Assembly: GCA_003864495.1 (NCBI GenBank)
Contig: ML133457.1
Location: forward strand, 1,550,001-1,614,000
Source: Nemopilema nomurai
Lineage: Eukaryota > Cnidaria > Scyphozoa > Rhizostomeae > Rhizostomatidae
Reading direction: 5' to 3'
DNA: 64,000 nucleotides
The position numbers and the translations under genes are program-made. Numbering within the stretch: the stretch's first letter is position 1; the number at the start of each line of letters is the position of its first letter. The notes beneath the pieces are model-generated. The model was not told the DNA's origin. It did no database searches and saw only the letters and a list, made by a program, of their open reading frames with translations. Shown here one piece after another: positions 1 to 12,739 of this stretch.

Positions 1-790
1 TAGGTAGCAGTACTTCTAAGGTATTAGGGTTCAACTGGGATTTTGAGTCAGATAAATTAATTATGATGTGTAGCAAATAATAGAGCTTGTAGCTAAGCCT
101 CGAAGAGCTTCGAAGAGGTCTCTGTTAAAAGTAGCTGCAAATGTATTTCACCCCATTAGAGTATTTTGTAAAACCTCTTAAAAGGTGGGTTTTACAAACG
201 TGAGTTCTTTATTGGCAGAAATTCTCAAAAATACGGCAACGGCGGATAAGATCAAAATTCTCCTTTTTATGGCAATGATACGACTAACGGCTAACAGCAA
301 GTTCGACAAATAACGACACGGCTTCAACAGGCACGACCAAACTAGCGACAGAGCTCCTAGCAGTACGGCAAAACTTTCGACAAGCCTACCCCTAACTTAT
401 GACACAACCTTTTATACAACCTGAGCAAACCTTAAAATAATAATTACGTAATACAAAAAACATCTTTACAGACGCTGATGCAATCACAGCGCAATGGTGC
501 AATTGTCACGTGATACTGTCCGTAAGGGAACCCTGTGTCGTTACAATTTGATGCTGTTTACCATCAACCCGCATAGTAATCAAATACAGGCTCTTTCAGA
601 TGCCAGCAAACAGGCATATGCAACATGTGTTTACTTGCGCATAATGTACCAAACTGGGGAAATTGGCATTTAGTTGATTGCAGCGAAGAAAAATTACAAA
701 ATTGTTACCAGGCATCTAAGAGTGGCAAGGCTTGAGATCCCATTGAAACAGGAGGCAAACGTGTATTTACTCGCTCAATTAAATATCTGA
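1..790 (+). mobile_element. Decayed BEL/Pao LTR retrotransposon pol fragment
   Basis: Conceptual translation shows several short blocks typical of the BEL/Pao polyprotein between the reverse transcriptase and RNase H-like regions. They are a KVLGFNWD block near 18-41, a KRSLLKVAANVF-type block near 113-150, and an SDAS-K-AYA block near 596-625 followed by a VARLEIPLK block near 717-745. The first two blocks lie in different frames, and an in-frame stop at 671-673 separates the last two, so the copy is dead. The element is cut by the left edge, and no LTR could be identified. Similarity is judged by eye from family knowledge. Confidence 0.7.
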
Positions 791-2700
791 TGTCCTTAGA
801 ACTCCATGTAGGTAAGCACATCGAAGAGCCTTCTTACAACGAAGATACGCGTTTGCGCATGATCAGCGAATTGCCGCAAAAGGACACGCAGGCACTCGGT
901 AGACTAAGGCGCAGTGCTGCAATAATAGGAGAACTGAACCGACGTTATAAAGTTTTGTAATTCTATATCGCATTTAAACTGCTTTGTTTTCTTAAGTTAT
1001 GTTGATATTTCTTGTTTGAGCGCCTTTATTGAGGGCAGTTGTTGCAGTGACCACTTAAGAAATTCAGCTAAATTTTCTAAGATACTGACCAAAGTTATAC
1101 AAATCACTGACCCGTATTTTAGCAGAACTTTAATATTTTGGCCCTGATTCGATGGGGGTTCCCAACATCAGATATAGCCAGTTTGTATCCTCCATGATGT
1201 TCTGTGCACTTTCACGTCACGTGACGGTGCGTTTCAACCTCTCATTTGAGAACAATGCTGATTTGAATGCCCCTTTGTTATGTTGCCGTAGCAGTCCTTT
1301 TCTATTAAATAAAGTCAGGCTAAGGCCTATATGCTAATACTGACCATGCTAGTGTTCAAACTTTGCGGTTCCCTTATAATATTCCGAGACGATGTGTTTC
1401 CAAAACGACAAGTCTATATTCTGCTAGAGAACGTTTCATAGGCATCTTATCGTTTATACCTTGCGAGCAAAAGTAGTGAGTATTTCACGTAGCAAATTTT
1501 TGAGTCTAAACGGAGGGTTTAGAGCCCAATTTAAGATTTCAAGAGTAGAAAAGTATGACTTTGATCAGTCACCACGGGTAAGTTCAAAGATTATCAGTGA
1601 TGGTAAATAAATAAAAAAGTGCGTTTGCTTTTCTGTTGGTTGTTTTCAAGTGAGAGAAGGCAAAAGCTCTGGTCTGCACATTTGAAGATTCCATCATTAG
1701 CTACATAATGGCATGAATATCAGAAGATAGTCATAGGACAGAATCTGCCACCATTAGCGATGGTAGTATGATGGAATACACCCCCGTTTTGACGCACCTG
1801 TCTTCGCTAAACGAAGAGGGCAACTGGTATTAAGTCAGGGGGTTGTAATTAAGTAGAAAGAAAGGATCTTCAAGGATTGCAAATGCAAATACCTCCAATT
1901 TCGAATACAAATCTTTGACACTGAATAAGTTGTGTTGAGGCCAACTTGTCAACTGAGCCTCCAGTTCTTTTAGAGAAACAATTAATTTTAGTATTCAGTA
2001 ATTTCTACATACATGACTATAAGATAAATGCTTTACAAATGTATTTGGTTGGTTGACGAAAAAATAAAGTAATGTTATGAAAACGAACGATTTGGTTTCT
2101 TAATTTTGAAACAAAACCATACAAAGACAAAGCTTGTCAGAAAATTAGGAAAAGATGGTGTAATACCCACCTTTATACGACACGACTTTAATTTAATGCA
2201 TAAATCGTGCCTCATTAAACTGGCTATGTTGCATCAATGTCTTAATGTTTTCATTGTTTGGACAAAAATAGATTTATCTTCAAGTTTTCGGGCAGACAAG
2301 GGGGCCAAAATCTATTGGTTGGGTGAGCAATGTCCTCACGCGCCCCCTGGCTCCATGTCTGTGCAATAGGCAGCAAAATTTGTGTTCTTGATAAGTTATC
2401 GCTGAAAAATAGGTAGTTTATAGGCGATTCTTATAAGTCGCTTACAAATGAAGGAAATGAGACCTTTCCTCTTACAGAATCCTATACAGAAAGTTAGGTT
2501 TTATATAGAATAATTTTGCATTGTTTTTTGGCATGAATTAGCTGCGATATGTTTGCTAGAATAGAAAAGAATCCATTTAGTTTTCTGAATCGCAACTGCA
2601 TTTTTAAGGACGATTATTACAGTATTGGAGGTTCGGTAACAACAGCCTTTTAGCAACAACAACAGTAGCAACAACAACACAAGCTCACCTCTTCTAGAAG
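791..2700. other. Intergenic stretch upstream of GTF2H1
   Basis: No gene was recognised here. An open segment without a start codon ends at about 959 and resembles no family I know. The last 60 bases before the GTF2H1 start contain a short CAA-rich simple repeat, probably in the 5' leader. No LTR of the neighbouring BEL/Pao remnant could be defined. Confidence 0.4.
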
Positions 2701-5700
2701 ATGGCGGACGCAAAAATTTTGCTGGAAATAAAAAATGATGTTAAATTTAGAAAATTAGAAGGAACTTTGCGTCTTTTAAAGTCGAAACTTGTATGGATAC
2801 AGAAAGAAGAGAATGTGCCAAAGTTTGAATGCCCTTATTCCGACATCAAAGGTAACACAAGCTGCAACTGAATTCTTATTTGCGGCGGGGAATCAATCAT
2901 TTTTCCTTACATTTCCACGCTGAAAATGAGAATATAATTAACATTTAAAGAACCCTAGTATGAGGTCATTGTACCAAGTAAAAGAACATGTCCAGTCAAG
3001 TCTTCTCCTTTGATTGAGAAGCATTATAATCCAAATGGTTGGTGGTACAAAACTCCGCAACGTAGCAAACGCTCTTTCGTGTTATTTGCTAAAATCATGT
3101 TTCCGCGGTTTCAAGAAATTGTGAAACTTTTAACCAAGCTGGACATTTTTTAGAATCTGGTACTTTCTGCTTCCTAAGAGACTAACAGAATAGACTATAG
3201 AGTTTGCAGCATTTAATTGAAATAGAACTTTGTAAGTTTGGGATTTGCTGTCATCAGATTAACAGCAGTAAGGAAACAATAAGATATTAATTAGCGGTAT
3301 TTTGACTTAGCTATAGGGATTGACCATCTCTCTATGCCCTTTGCTTCTAGGCATTTAATCTTTTTGTCTTGTTGTAGGTCAGCGAATCAGCCCAGACTCA
3401 AGTTCCAAGGTTCAACTTCAGATTATGCTCCACGATGAAAGATCATTCAAGTTTCATTTTTCCTCACCAAAAGGAAGAGACAATCAATTTAAACAGAGGG
3501 ATGAAGTGAAGAACTTGCTGGCACATCAACTACTTCCAGCTCATAGAAGTAAAGTTAACAAGGAACTTGAAGAAAAGACAAAGTATGAGTTTATGAAAAT
3601 CTTGGAATTTGTACTCCCCCAAGTTATTCAGCAAAACTGGTAGCCAAATGAATATACTCTCTAGAAGCACTCAAGTAGGAAAATATATTGTTTGGGTAAC
3701 TTAATTAATCTCTCACTAATTTCATATGAATCAGGAGGACATACGGGACAGTTCTAACCGTTTATCAATATTTTGCACCCTATTTTAACAATAATGGAAG
3801 GAAAGACTGGATAAAATAGAGACAATGATTAAGCAACATAACTATCTTTTTGTTGTGTTCAAACAGGCAAAACTAAAATTTGCATGTTAAATGCTTTATC
3901 ACCTGGCTTTTTAATCACACTCTATTAATCATGAGCTTTCTACTGATAGCTTAGCATATCTTCTAGTCACAAAAACACATTTTCAGTTGTTTTTCTTAGA
4001 ATGTTGAAAGAGAATGCTGAACTCTATCAGTTGTACAAAGATCTTGTAAAAGGTGGTATTATAACAGCAGAAGAATTTTGGGAAAATAGAAAAGTGGTAA
4101 GATGTAGATAATATTTTATCTATTTGCAATAATCATAACCCAGTGATTTTTTTTGTTAGTCCAGGCTTGGTATTTAAGACAGGCACTAAAAGTTGCCTAT
4201 TTGATACTGAGAAAGTTTGCAAGTCACATAAAACGATGCATCCATGTGTCTTTTATTGAGTTTTTCTTGTTTGCCTTATGCTGAGAATGACATTTGATAG
4301 TCTTCAGTGTGATTCAAACACCCCTTTCATTACTGGAAGTTGACATTGAAGGTAATGTTATCTTCACAACACCATCCCATTACTGTTTCATGTATGGTTG
4401 TATTTATTTCTATATTCCTCTATGAAAGGTGTGAAGGATTTAAATGTTTAAACTTAACGGCTATATAATGTTTAAACTTAACGGCTATATAATGATTATA
4501 TAATATTTTCTTCATACTTTTCATGGAATGTGCTTTGTGTAGGAAACAGTGACTAGAACAGTGTTTAGAACTAATTTTTTTTCAGGGTCTTGGTATGTCT
4601 GATAATGGGACAAAACAATCTACTGGAATATCATCTGGATTTCTGGTGGGAATATTCTTTGACTGGCTCATATCTTATGGTCTCTGATATTTGCATGTGA
4701 CATGACATATGACACTTCTGGGTGTGATGTGTAATTGTCAAATGCTTATGCAGAACAGATAACTTGATTTTCTTTATCTCTTTATATGCAATTTCAAAAT
4801 CTTGTAGTTCAAATGAGCTGCCTTTTATTTCTCTTTTCACTTGTAACCTTTTATTTACAGTTGAACTGATTTAGACCTTTGCATAAGGTGCATATGTTAT
4901 CTAGTGTTCTTTAGGTTTATTTGGCTTTTTGCTATGGCTAGGTAGGTTTTTCTGATTTTTATTCCAAAAGAAGCAATGTAAAGATTGAAATGGCTTGAAG
5001 AATTACCAAGTGTGCTGTTTTGTCATCATAAGCACTTCATAGTATTTTAGTTTTTTCTAATAATATATTTTTACGTTTGATCTTCTAAGATCTAACCACT
5101 GTTTCATTTCAATGGTCACCATTATAGGCTGAGATAAAACCAGATACTCATGGGTGCAATGAATTGAGATTCAACCTCACAGCAGACAGTATTGAAGCAA
5201 TTTTTAAAACATATCCTGCAGGTAACACATTTTATTTAATACCTTACAGCAACCATTGGATGATAAAACTTCTTTCTGCACTTTGATTAGTGATTTCACC
5301 TGCGAGAGATAAGGCACCTTTCTTGGTACCAAGAATGAGTAACTTTTTCCAGGGTGCTTCAATTGCAAGGAACTAACAATTCTGCAACAGCTAAACTAAT
5401 AGTCATTTAAAAAATTGGTTGTCTTTAAAGTCATCTTTATTGCTTGCCATATTGGTGTAGCTATACTAACCTTTGCAATTTCTACTTCGTAAATACTAAT
5501 TAACCTGATGAGCTATCTACCTATAGAATCAGCAGCTACCAATTTGATGTGTTATGTTATGTTTATCTAAGCTTAAGCCTTTGCTATCAGACACTTTTTA
5601 GTGGACTACCTTTGGGTTGTCCTAAGGGTTGTTGGCAACCATTTTGTTGCCTGTCCTCCCCTTTTAGAATGGCAAACTGACTATGCAGGAAGCTGTGCTT

Positions 5701-8700
5701 TATTGTTTTCATCTTCGTTTGAAGTGCTTTCAAATTTTTTTGCTGTGGCTACTACATATTTCTGTTTATAATAAGATTCACTACCTGAAAACTGATGAAC
5801 TAAATGGATAATTGAAGCTATTTTAAAGCTATATTAACGCTGATTAACGTAACATCACTTTAATTGGCAGTACAACGAAAGTACGAATCATCAGTTCCAC
5901 ATGAGGTAAATTTATTTTGATTGAAATAATGTCTTAAGTCGTAAGCCTTTTGGTTGATGTGTGCATTGATGAACGCTTTCTAGATGCAGCCTTTATTGTG
6001 AGAAATATCAATAAACTTCCTTTAAATGATTTAAGTTGCACGTATTCGTGTTTTTAATTACACAATTCGCGTCAGGATTCAGAGTTGACTTGATACTTAC
6101 AGTGTAGTAGAAGTTAATGCAAGTAAACGTATTTCTTCAATCAATGTTTATATTTCAAGATATTTATTGTTTACAGCTCTTAAAAACTTCCAACGAAATT
6201 GACTCATTTGTCTTTATTTGCAAGGCTTCATCCGATGTAATGATCTCCCAATAGTCTCATTTACGTTTCGTTTATCTACCTAACTGAATAACTGAAATGT
6301 CTCCAACACCTAGTACCTCTGCCATAGATAATTTTGTGCGTTTTTAGTACACTTGACCCTGTGGTGTTATATTATCACAAATATAGTAACAACGAATGGT
6401 TTAAATGATTCGAGTGAGAGATACTTGTGTTATATCTTTCTGATGACTTTGTGTTCTCCTTTCCTTCCTCTTGTGACCTTAGTGGGCCTAGTCTTGATAA
6501 ACCTTAGAGCCCTTTCGGAATGTTTCATTGGTGGTTTCTTCAACTCTCCCGACAATACATTGCATGCCAATTTGTAAACTGAGTATATTCTTTTTTCAAT
6601 TCTCTTTTGCTAGCTTTCAGAGGAGAAGTTTTGGACTGATTTCTTTCGCTCGCGCCATTTTCACCGAGACCGGTATGCCTCGTCGAAATCATCAAAAGAT
6701 TTATTTGGTGAATGTGCAGAACGCGACGAAGAGCAGCAGCTGAGAGAGAGTATCAAGAATATTTCTGACCCGACACTTGATCTCACAAATGTGGATTCTG
6801 CTACAGAAGAGGTGTATTTATTTTCCTATTTCTTTAATTAATTGAAGAGTTCTGTTTCCCATTTGCTTATTCTATGTTCCAATATAGGACCCAATATATG
6901 CTCATCGAATTTTTATTATGTTTGGCGACTTGTTTCATTAACCGAGGATATTGTCGAAGGAAGGGAATAGATAGAGAGAATGTTTTTAAAGCCATGAGTT
7001 CTTGCCTCACTCTCATTCAGAACTATTTCTAACTAGGAGTACACGTGAGGCTGAAATATATCACTAGCCTGCACTTTGAAATGCTCTCTCGCTTCCAAAA
7101 TGTCAGGTGAAGCTCACCAAAGGCAAAGCTATCCTTGCCTATTCTATTTAGTTACTTTTTTAAGCAGTTTAGGTACCTTCCTCTGAGTTATGTAGAGCGT
7201 AGGCTCGTTAAGTGTCTCCCCTTGGATTAAAGCCACTTCCGGCCTAATTGGTGGATTGATTGTTTGACTGGCCGATGCAGGCATTCTGCTCTCTTTATGT
7301 TGATGTTCAGACAAGCTGTGAATAGTCACTGCATGCCACCAATGCGCAGTATCAGCAAACAATTTTCTCACTGACCCTGCCATAAGTGTTCACGGTATTG
7401 GCTTTGTAGTTAAACATTACAAAAAAGTCCTCCGTAGACTGTCTCTGTATTTTGATCTCAGCTATAGTGTTAGAATAGTACAGATCCAAGATTGTAACCC
7501 TACCTGACAATACTTATGACTGCAGGCTCTGTGGTTTCTCAGCCCAAAACTTTCATTTCATCATGTAGGTGTTTTGTTGTATTGAGAATTTTCTCATTAC
7601 ATGCAAACATCTGCAGCACTGCCCATTAACGATCCCTCGAAGTCGTGTCGAATATCCCATTAAAGTAAAGAAACATCACCGAGCACAGCTGAACACAACT
7701 GAACACAACTGAACACAGCCATGCGAAACTGAACACAACTGAACACAACGGAACACAACCGCGCACAACTGATCATAACCGTGCAAAACTGAACACAACT
7801 GAACACAACTGAACACAGCCATGCGAAACTGAACACAACGGAACACGACCGTGCACAACTGAGCACAACTGAACACAACCGAACGCAACCTAGAACAGCA
7901 GAACACAACCGTGCACAACTGAGCACAACGGAACACAACCGTGCACAACAGAACACAACCAAGCACAACGGAACACAACCGTGCACAACTGAACACAACC
8001 AAGCACAACGGAACACAACCAAGCACAACTGAGCACAAAGGAACACAATCGTGCACTATGGAATGCAACCGAGCACAGCGGAACAAAACCAAACACAACC
8101 GAGTACAACTGAACACAGCTGGATGCCGCCGAACAAAAAGCCTTTCCTTGACGTCTTCTTTCTATATTTGCTCACAATTATATTTTATTCAAGGGTTACG
8201 GCCAAGGATTGAACGTGCCAATACCTACAAGTTGTACCCCACTCATCCGAAAATTTAACCACCAAAGTCTTATGGTTCTTAAATCGTCATCGAAAAGGTT
8301 TTTCCTATTTACATTATTTGTCCTATTAATTTAGAAGCATCGTTTGTTTGCTGTTTTTTCTTAATTTCTAGTTATGTCAAATAAATATTGTGATCATTGC
8401 CAACTTAATTTGTAACTATTTCAACAATTCTTTGCAAGAAATATAAATTGTATCTTCTTGTATCGAGAGCGATTCTCTAGCGGAGGTCTTATTATGGTTT
8501 AAAGTGAAATTAAGCTATGTCATCAAACAGTATTAAATAAGAACTCTATTTGGCCTTTATTTTTCGTTGTTAACTATTCGTTTGGTATTTCTGTTTTACT
8601 TTTGACGTCAGATATGATATAGACATAAAGAACATTAATTATCCTAGTTTTCGCGGGATAAATTTTTCCTGTATTGGTAGTGCGGGAAAAATGCACGTTT

Positions 8701-11700
8701 TTGAGTTAGTTTACCTCCCTCCAAAATTTTAACAATTGGTATTTGGGGGGAAATTTGGTATAGTCACCAATTATCCATGCTGCCCATTCTTGAAATGATT
8801 ATTAGAAAGAATAAAAGTATTGCATTTTTTCCCACACATGCCATATATCCGGAAACGCAATCATTATACAAATTTTTTATCATTTTTCCAACTTTTCAGG
8901 CATCTCGATACGGATGACAGTGAAAGCAAAAAATCGGAGATAAAGAAGGTAATCGATGATATTATTTATTGCATTTGATAAATAATATTTATATCTATTC
9001 GATAATATTATGATAGTAACAAGCCATCTCAGTCGATAAGTCAACGACTTACCTGGTTGGAATGATGAAATATTGTGATAATCAAACGAAGCATCAATAA
9101 GACTTTATATCAATTGCCTGACTTTTCTAGATCATACATTTCTTCAGCAGCCTGCACTTTCGTTAACTTTTATAATGTTATTAAATTTACCATTTCAATT
9201 GAAATGGAAATAGCCCAATAGCAGATTTCGGCTGTATTTTTTATATATAAACTCAGTTTTGTTTACTTAATAGGCAAAATTACAGGAAGCAACAGAATAT
9301 GAAGATCTTGAAGTGCAGGATGTGGTTGTTGTTCAGAATCTTAAAATCTTGGATGCTGACAAATTTGCACCTGGGGTTACAAGAAAGGGCCAAAATATGG
9401 CAAGTGACCTTGCAATTTGCTTTGCAAAACTGATTTTACATTGGTTTAATTTTTCATAAGATAATTTTTTTTTCATTATAAAAGTTTTCACCATGAATGA
9501 CACTTTGTTCTTTTTTTAAATATCGTGCGTTACATCGTTTAGTAGTTACTGTATACAATTTTCAGAATTTACCATGCACTAAATGAAAATCGAAAATTTA
9601 TAGCTTTGCTAATGTAATTCATATTTCAATTCTGACTGTTTGCTATAGAGTTATTTCAAACTACATTTTGTATCTGCCTGTTTAGTAAGTGATTCACTCG
9701 TAAACACCTCATGAAAATCTGTGCTCCCGTCTATTTGTATATCAATTTCTTTATTTCATATGTTCCAAATTGCCATGACACGAATTTTTTTCGTGCAGGA
9801 TGGTGGAAGAAATATTAATGATATAGATGCAGTTCAAAGTTTCAAATGTTTGCAGAAAAAAGTTCTGGAATGGCAGCCAAATTTGCCACAGGTATATCTC
9901 TTTCATGCATTAATACTTCTCTAATAAATTGACCCCCGGCCTTTTTCTTTTCATGTGTCCTTTTTGTTGTCTTTGGAGTACTAACTAGTAAACGTGATCC
10001 GGGGGTCAAATGTATGCGATACTCTGCTACTACACATTTGGAAGTGCTTAAACTACTTTTCTTATTTGAAATTAAAAAATGCCATTCTTGCTTGTGTTCA
10101 TTTAAGCAACACGTTAGTGTTATTCTCAGAAGGAGAGAGTTAACGCAATGAACGCCATCAGAATGAAAGCCATCGACAGACTTGAACTTTTTCTTAGTTC
10201 AATGGAGTCCAAGTTCTTATTAAAGCTTGGCTAAAACTCGCCAAAGTACAAAATTTGCCGATGTACTTGTTTTAAATTTCCTTTAGTAAATTTATTATTC
10301 GTTAAAAATAATTTGTTCATTCTTTGAAATCCCTTCCACTCCTTACAGAAATGCAACAATAACAAGGCATCAACTGATCATTTCTGCTACAGGTTTCATA
10401 ACCTATTTGCTTAAGAGACGTATCACTAGTATGTGGACATGGTTTCAGGGTGCTATGGTGCTGTGGTTTTTGCCAACTGAGAGCTGCTTCATCAGAGTTG
10501 ACCATGGGCAACGTTTTTTTAATTATTTCACCAATTTTCAGGTTCTCACACATGAGCAAGCATGCTCCGCAATGTCCGAAGTTTCGCCTGGTAGCAAATT
10601 GATAAGCATGTCCATGAAAGGTGCAAACGCCCGTAAGTACGTTGAATTATTCCGCCGGGGGCGTATAGAGTAGTGATATTAAGGAAGTGTTGGTCACATA
10701 TTCGAAATCGGGCATTGGGGAATGCGCTGTCTTGGATTCGCGTATTCCTGGGCCATGAATTGTGTAGTAGGGTGGCCTACCCCTTCCCACGCCGCATTTT
10801 AACGCAATCGTATGTTTCACTTCACTAACTTTCACCTAGTTGACTGAGGGACATTTTCGAACACAGATCGTGCCCTAAATGCTGGCATAGTAACCGAAGG
10901 AGAATCTGAAACGGGCGACATTTTGGAGAACAATATGTCACTTGAATGTTTATTGAATCTTGTATGTCGTAAGTTCGATGAATGCAAAGGAGACAGAGAT
11001 TAAGCGGATACGAGGCTTGGACTCTTAAGTGCGACAGATATAAGCTTGTAGTTTCCTTTACTGTTGGCTAAGTCTAGGATCGCCCTTGCTTGATCTTGCC
11101 TTTCTGACTCACACAGCCCTCTTAAGAGTTGAACCTTTAATCTTGCTTTTATTTCGTTTATCTATCTCTAGTAATGCTGTATCTATCGAGGCCTTTTCTT
11201 GAACAAGTTTCACGCCAGATGTTATTACCTTTGACAGTAAAGTGGGGTGATCTGTTTGATTTGTTTTCAGACCAAGTTTCGTCATCAATACAAAGCGAGT
11301 GGAAGCTTCAGTATTTGTCACTGGCGGAAGTCCTGCGTCACTTCTGGTCATGTTTCCCAATCAAGTCTTCTCAGCTTGAAGAAAAGGTTTGCCTCAACAT
11401 TGATGTTTTCTACTACTTAATTCTTTATGTAATCATAGCAACATTCTAACGCCCAAATTCTATTTTATCTTTTCTAACGATGATCACATTGGGCGCGAAA
11501 ATTGCTAATTATTATTTTGAGTATGAAAGTTGTTTGGCAATCACATTCTATATTCCACAATCGTAAATCTGATGTCTGGACTTTTATCTTGGCCCGTTCT
11601 ATAGGAATAAATGAGCAATTTCACACTTCTGAACTTGATGAATTTCACACTAATGTTATTCTCAAATTTTGAAAAGAGTTTTAGTCCATGTTTTGACTTA

Positions 11701-12692
11701 AACATAAACCTCGTTGCATCTGCAGACAAATTGAAACTGGACATTGACGTCTGGTTTCAAATTGAGACATTTGATGCAATTTCTCACGCTTTCAAATTTT
11801 ATATAGCTCTTCAAGCGACCAACTATGAGCAGCGCAGCTATTAGGCTAATTGTCATGAACTTCACGCGAAAACATTTCACTGAAATTTCATCCATATATT
11901 TATCGATGTCTAGAACCTTAGATTCTTTGTGCTTCTTCAAGTCCGAGTGAATTTCATTTAGCGTTTTATGCTCTTGCTTTATGTTGAATGAATTCATATA
12001 TTCATCTTCTGCTCTTAAATGCATTTTGCGCTCCGTTGCAATATTTTTTTAGGTGTCAAGAATGAAAACATGCCTAGAGAAATTCCGTGACACCAAGATT
12101 GCTGATTTTAAATCAAAGTTGCCTGATTCAAATCAAAATGTATGTTTTTGCTTGAGCTTACCTAATTCCTGGCTCGATCATGATCCGATCATCAATCATA
12201 CCATAAATGATTCGGTCATTCTGCTACATTCGATTGATGATTCAAACCTGTGTTCTGCTGCATTCAAATGTAGTGGTAATCTAATCACTTACTATAATCC
12301 ACTCAGTGATTCGGTTGTTTTGCTGCAATCGATTGATGATTCAAGTCACCAATCAAAATTGACTAACTGATTCGGTCCTGCTACTGCAATAGATGATATG
12401 AATCACAATTCACCCGCGATTTTTTAGTGCTGCGTTTTTTATCTGATATTAGCTCATTTATAAAACTTTATTTTCTTGGACTTTTTGCATTTTCTTATTC
12501 GCTGCGCAACCTAACCATGTTCATGTCTTGGGGAAATGTAGAGTTATTGCTACGGTGTTTATTTGAAATTTAATCAGTTCTTGGATTATTGAATTTTCAA
12601 ATTTCTTTTAGCTCGTGGATCATCTTCATCTCCAAATCGACACTGCTCTTGAAAAATACAATACTTGGCAACAGCGTCGTATTGCAAGATGA
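2701..12692 (+). CDS. GTF2H1: TFIIH core subunit 1 (p62/Tfb1 homologue)
   Basis: This encodes the p62 subunit of TFIIH, which acts in RNA polymerase II initiation and nucleotide excision repair in the nucleus. Fifteen exons: 2701-2851, 3378-3582, 4000-4096, 4586-4645, 5128-5221, 5871-5905, 6614-6811, 8194-8297, 8900-8948, 9274-9399, 9799-9891, 10542-10632, 11271-11386, 12053-12139, 12612-12692. All phases agree and give about 528 residues, against 548 in human. An N-terminal PH domain (about 1-115) is followed by two BSD domains, with blocks [17 protein letters not shown] and [18 protein letters not shown]. Later hallmarks are [30 protein letters not shown] and the C-terminal [11 protein letters not shown] 2701 opens exon 1 directly into the PH domain. 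The intron after 9399 appears to start with GC instead of GT. A minisatellite fills the intron before exon 8. Confidence 0.95.
4444..4493. repeat. Short tandem duplication, two copies of about 25 bp
   Basis: A unit containing TTTAAACTTAACGGCTATA occurs twice in direct succession in the third GTF2H1 intron. No function is suggested. Confidence 0.8.
7676..8125. repeat. Minisatellite with 10-bp period (GAACACAACN-like units)
   Basis: About 450 bp consist of degenerate 10-bp units of the form GAACACAACT, alternating with variants such as GTGCACAACT and AAGCACAACG, often pairing into 20-bp units. The array ends roughly 70 bp before GTF2H1 exon 8 and lies wholly inside that intron. The unit length and base content keep several frames open on both strands, producing long but spurious cysteine- and valine-rich readings. 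Confidence 0.95.
9400..9798 (+). other. Probable GC-AG intron of GTF2H1
   Basis: Exon 10 of GTF2H1 must end in phase 0 to join exon 11. The only nearby GT (9404) would give phase 1 and run into a stop. ATG followed by GCAAGT at 9400 gives the correct phase and matches the strong consensus of GC donors. The acceptor is a normal CAG at 9796-9798. Confidence 0.7.
12160..12410. repeat. Degenerate direct repeats in the last GTF2H1 intron
   Basis: A segment with the core GATTCGGTC and then ATCGATTGATGATTCAA occurs at about 12210 and 12308, with a decayed third copy near 12370. The frame of exon 14 stays open through this intron to 12370, but the conserved exon junction shows it is spliced out. Confidence 0.6.
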
Positions 12693-12733
12693 AGAAAGTC
12701 TTTCGGAGGAAATTAATTCTATTTTCACTAAAA

Positions 12734-12739
12734 AATAAA
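12734..12739 (+). terminator. Likely poly(A) signal of GTF2H1
   Basis: AATAAA lies about 40 bp after the GTF2H1 stop codon. A second AATAAA-like site follows near 12862. Confidence 0.5.

Noticed and set aside
790..960. A possible terminal exon of an upstream gene (open segment ending at 959)
   Set aside because: It has no start, no recognised domain and no convincing acceptor, and it overlaps the end of the BEL/Pao relic.
7526..7567. A candidate small GTF2H1 exon with good splice sites
   Set aside because: Its translation does not match p62 and its phase fails. The exon at 8194-8297 carries the conserved [11 protein letters not shown] block and fits both phases.
7660..8258. Several long overlapping open frames (72-146 codons) on both strands
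   Set aside because: They are translations of the 10-bp minisatellite in a GTF2H1 intron, with no codon or domain signal.
12053..12370. An exon reading straight through to 12370
   Set aside because: The conserved junction at 12139 continues at 12612 with the true GTF2H1 C-terminus. The extension is degenerate intronic repeat.
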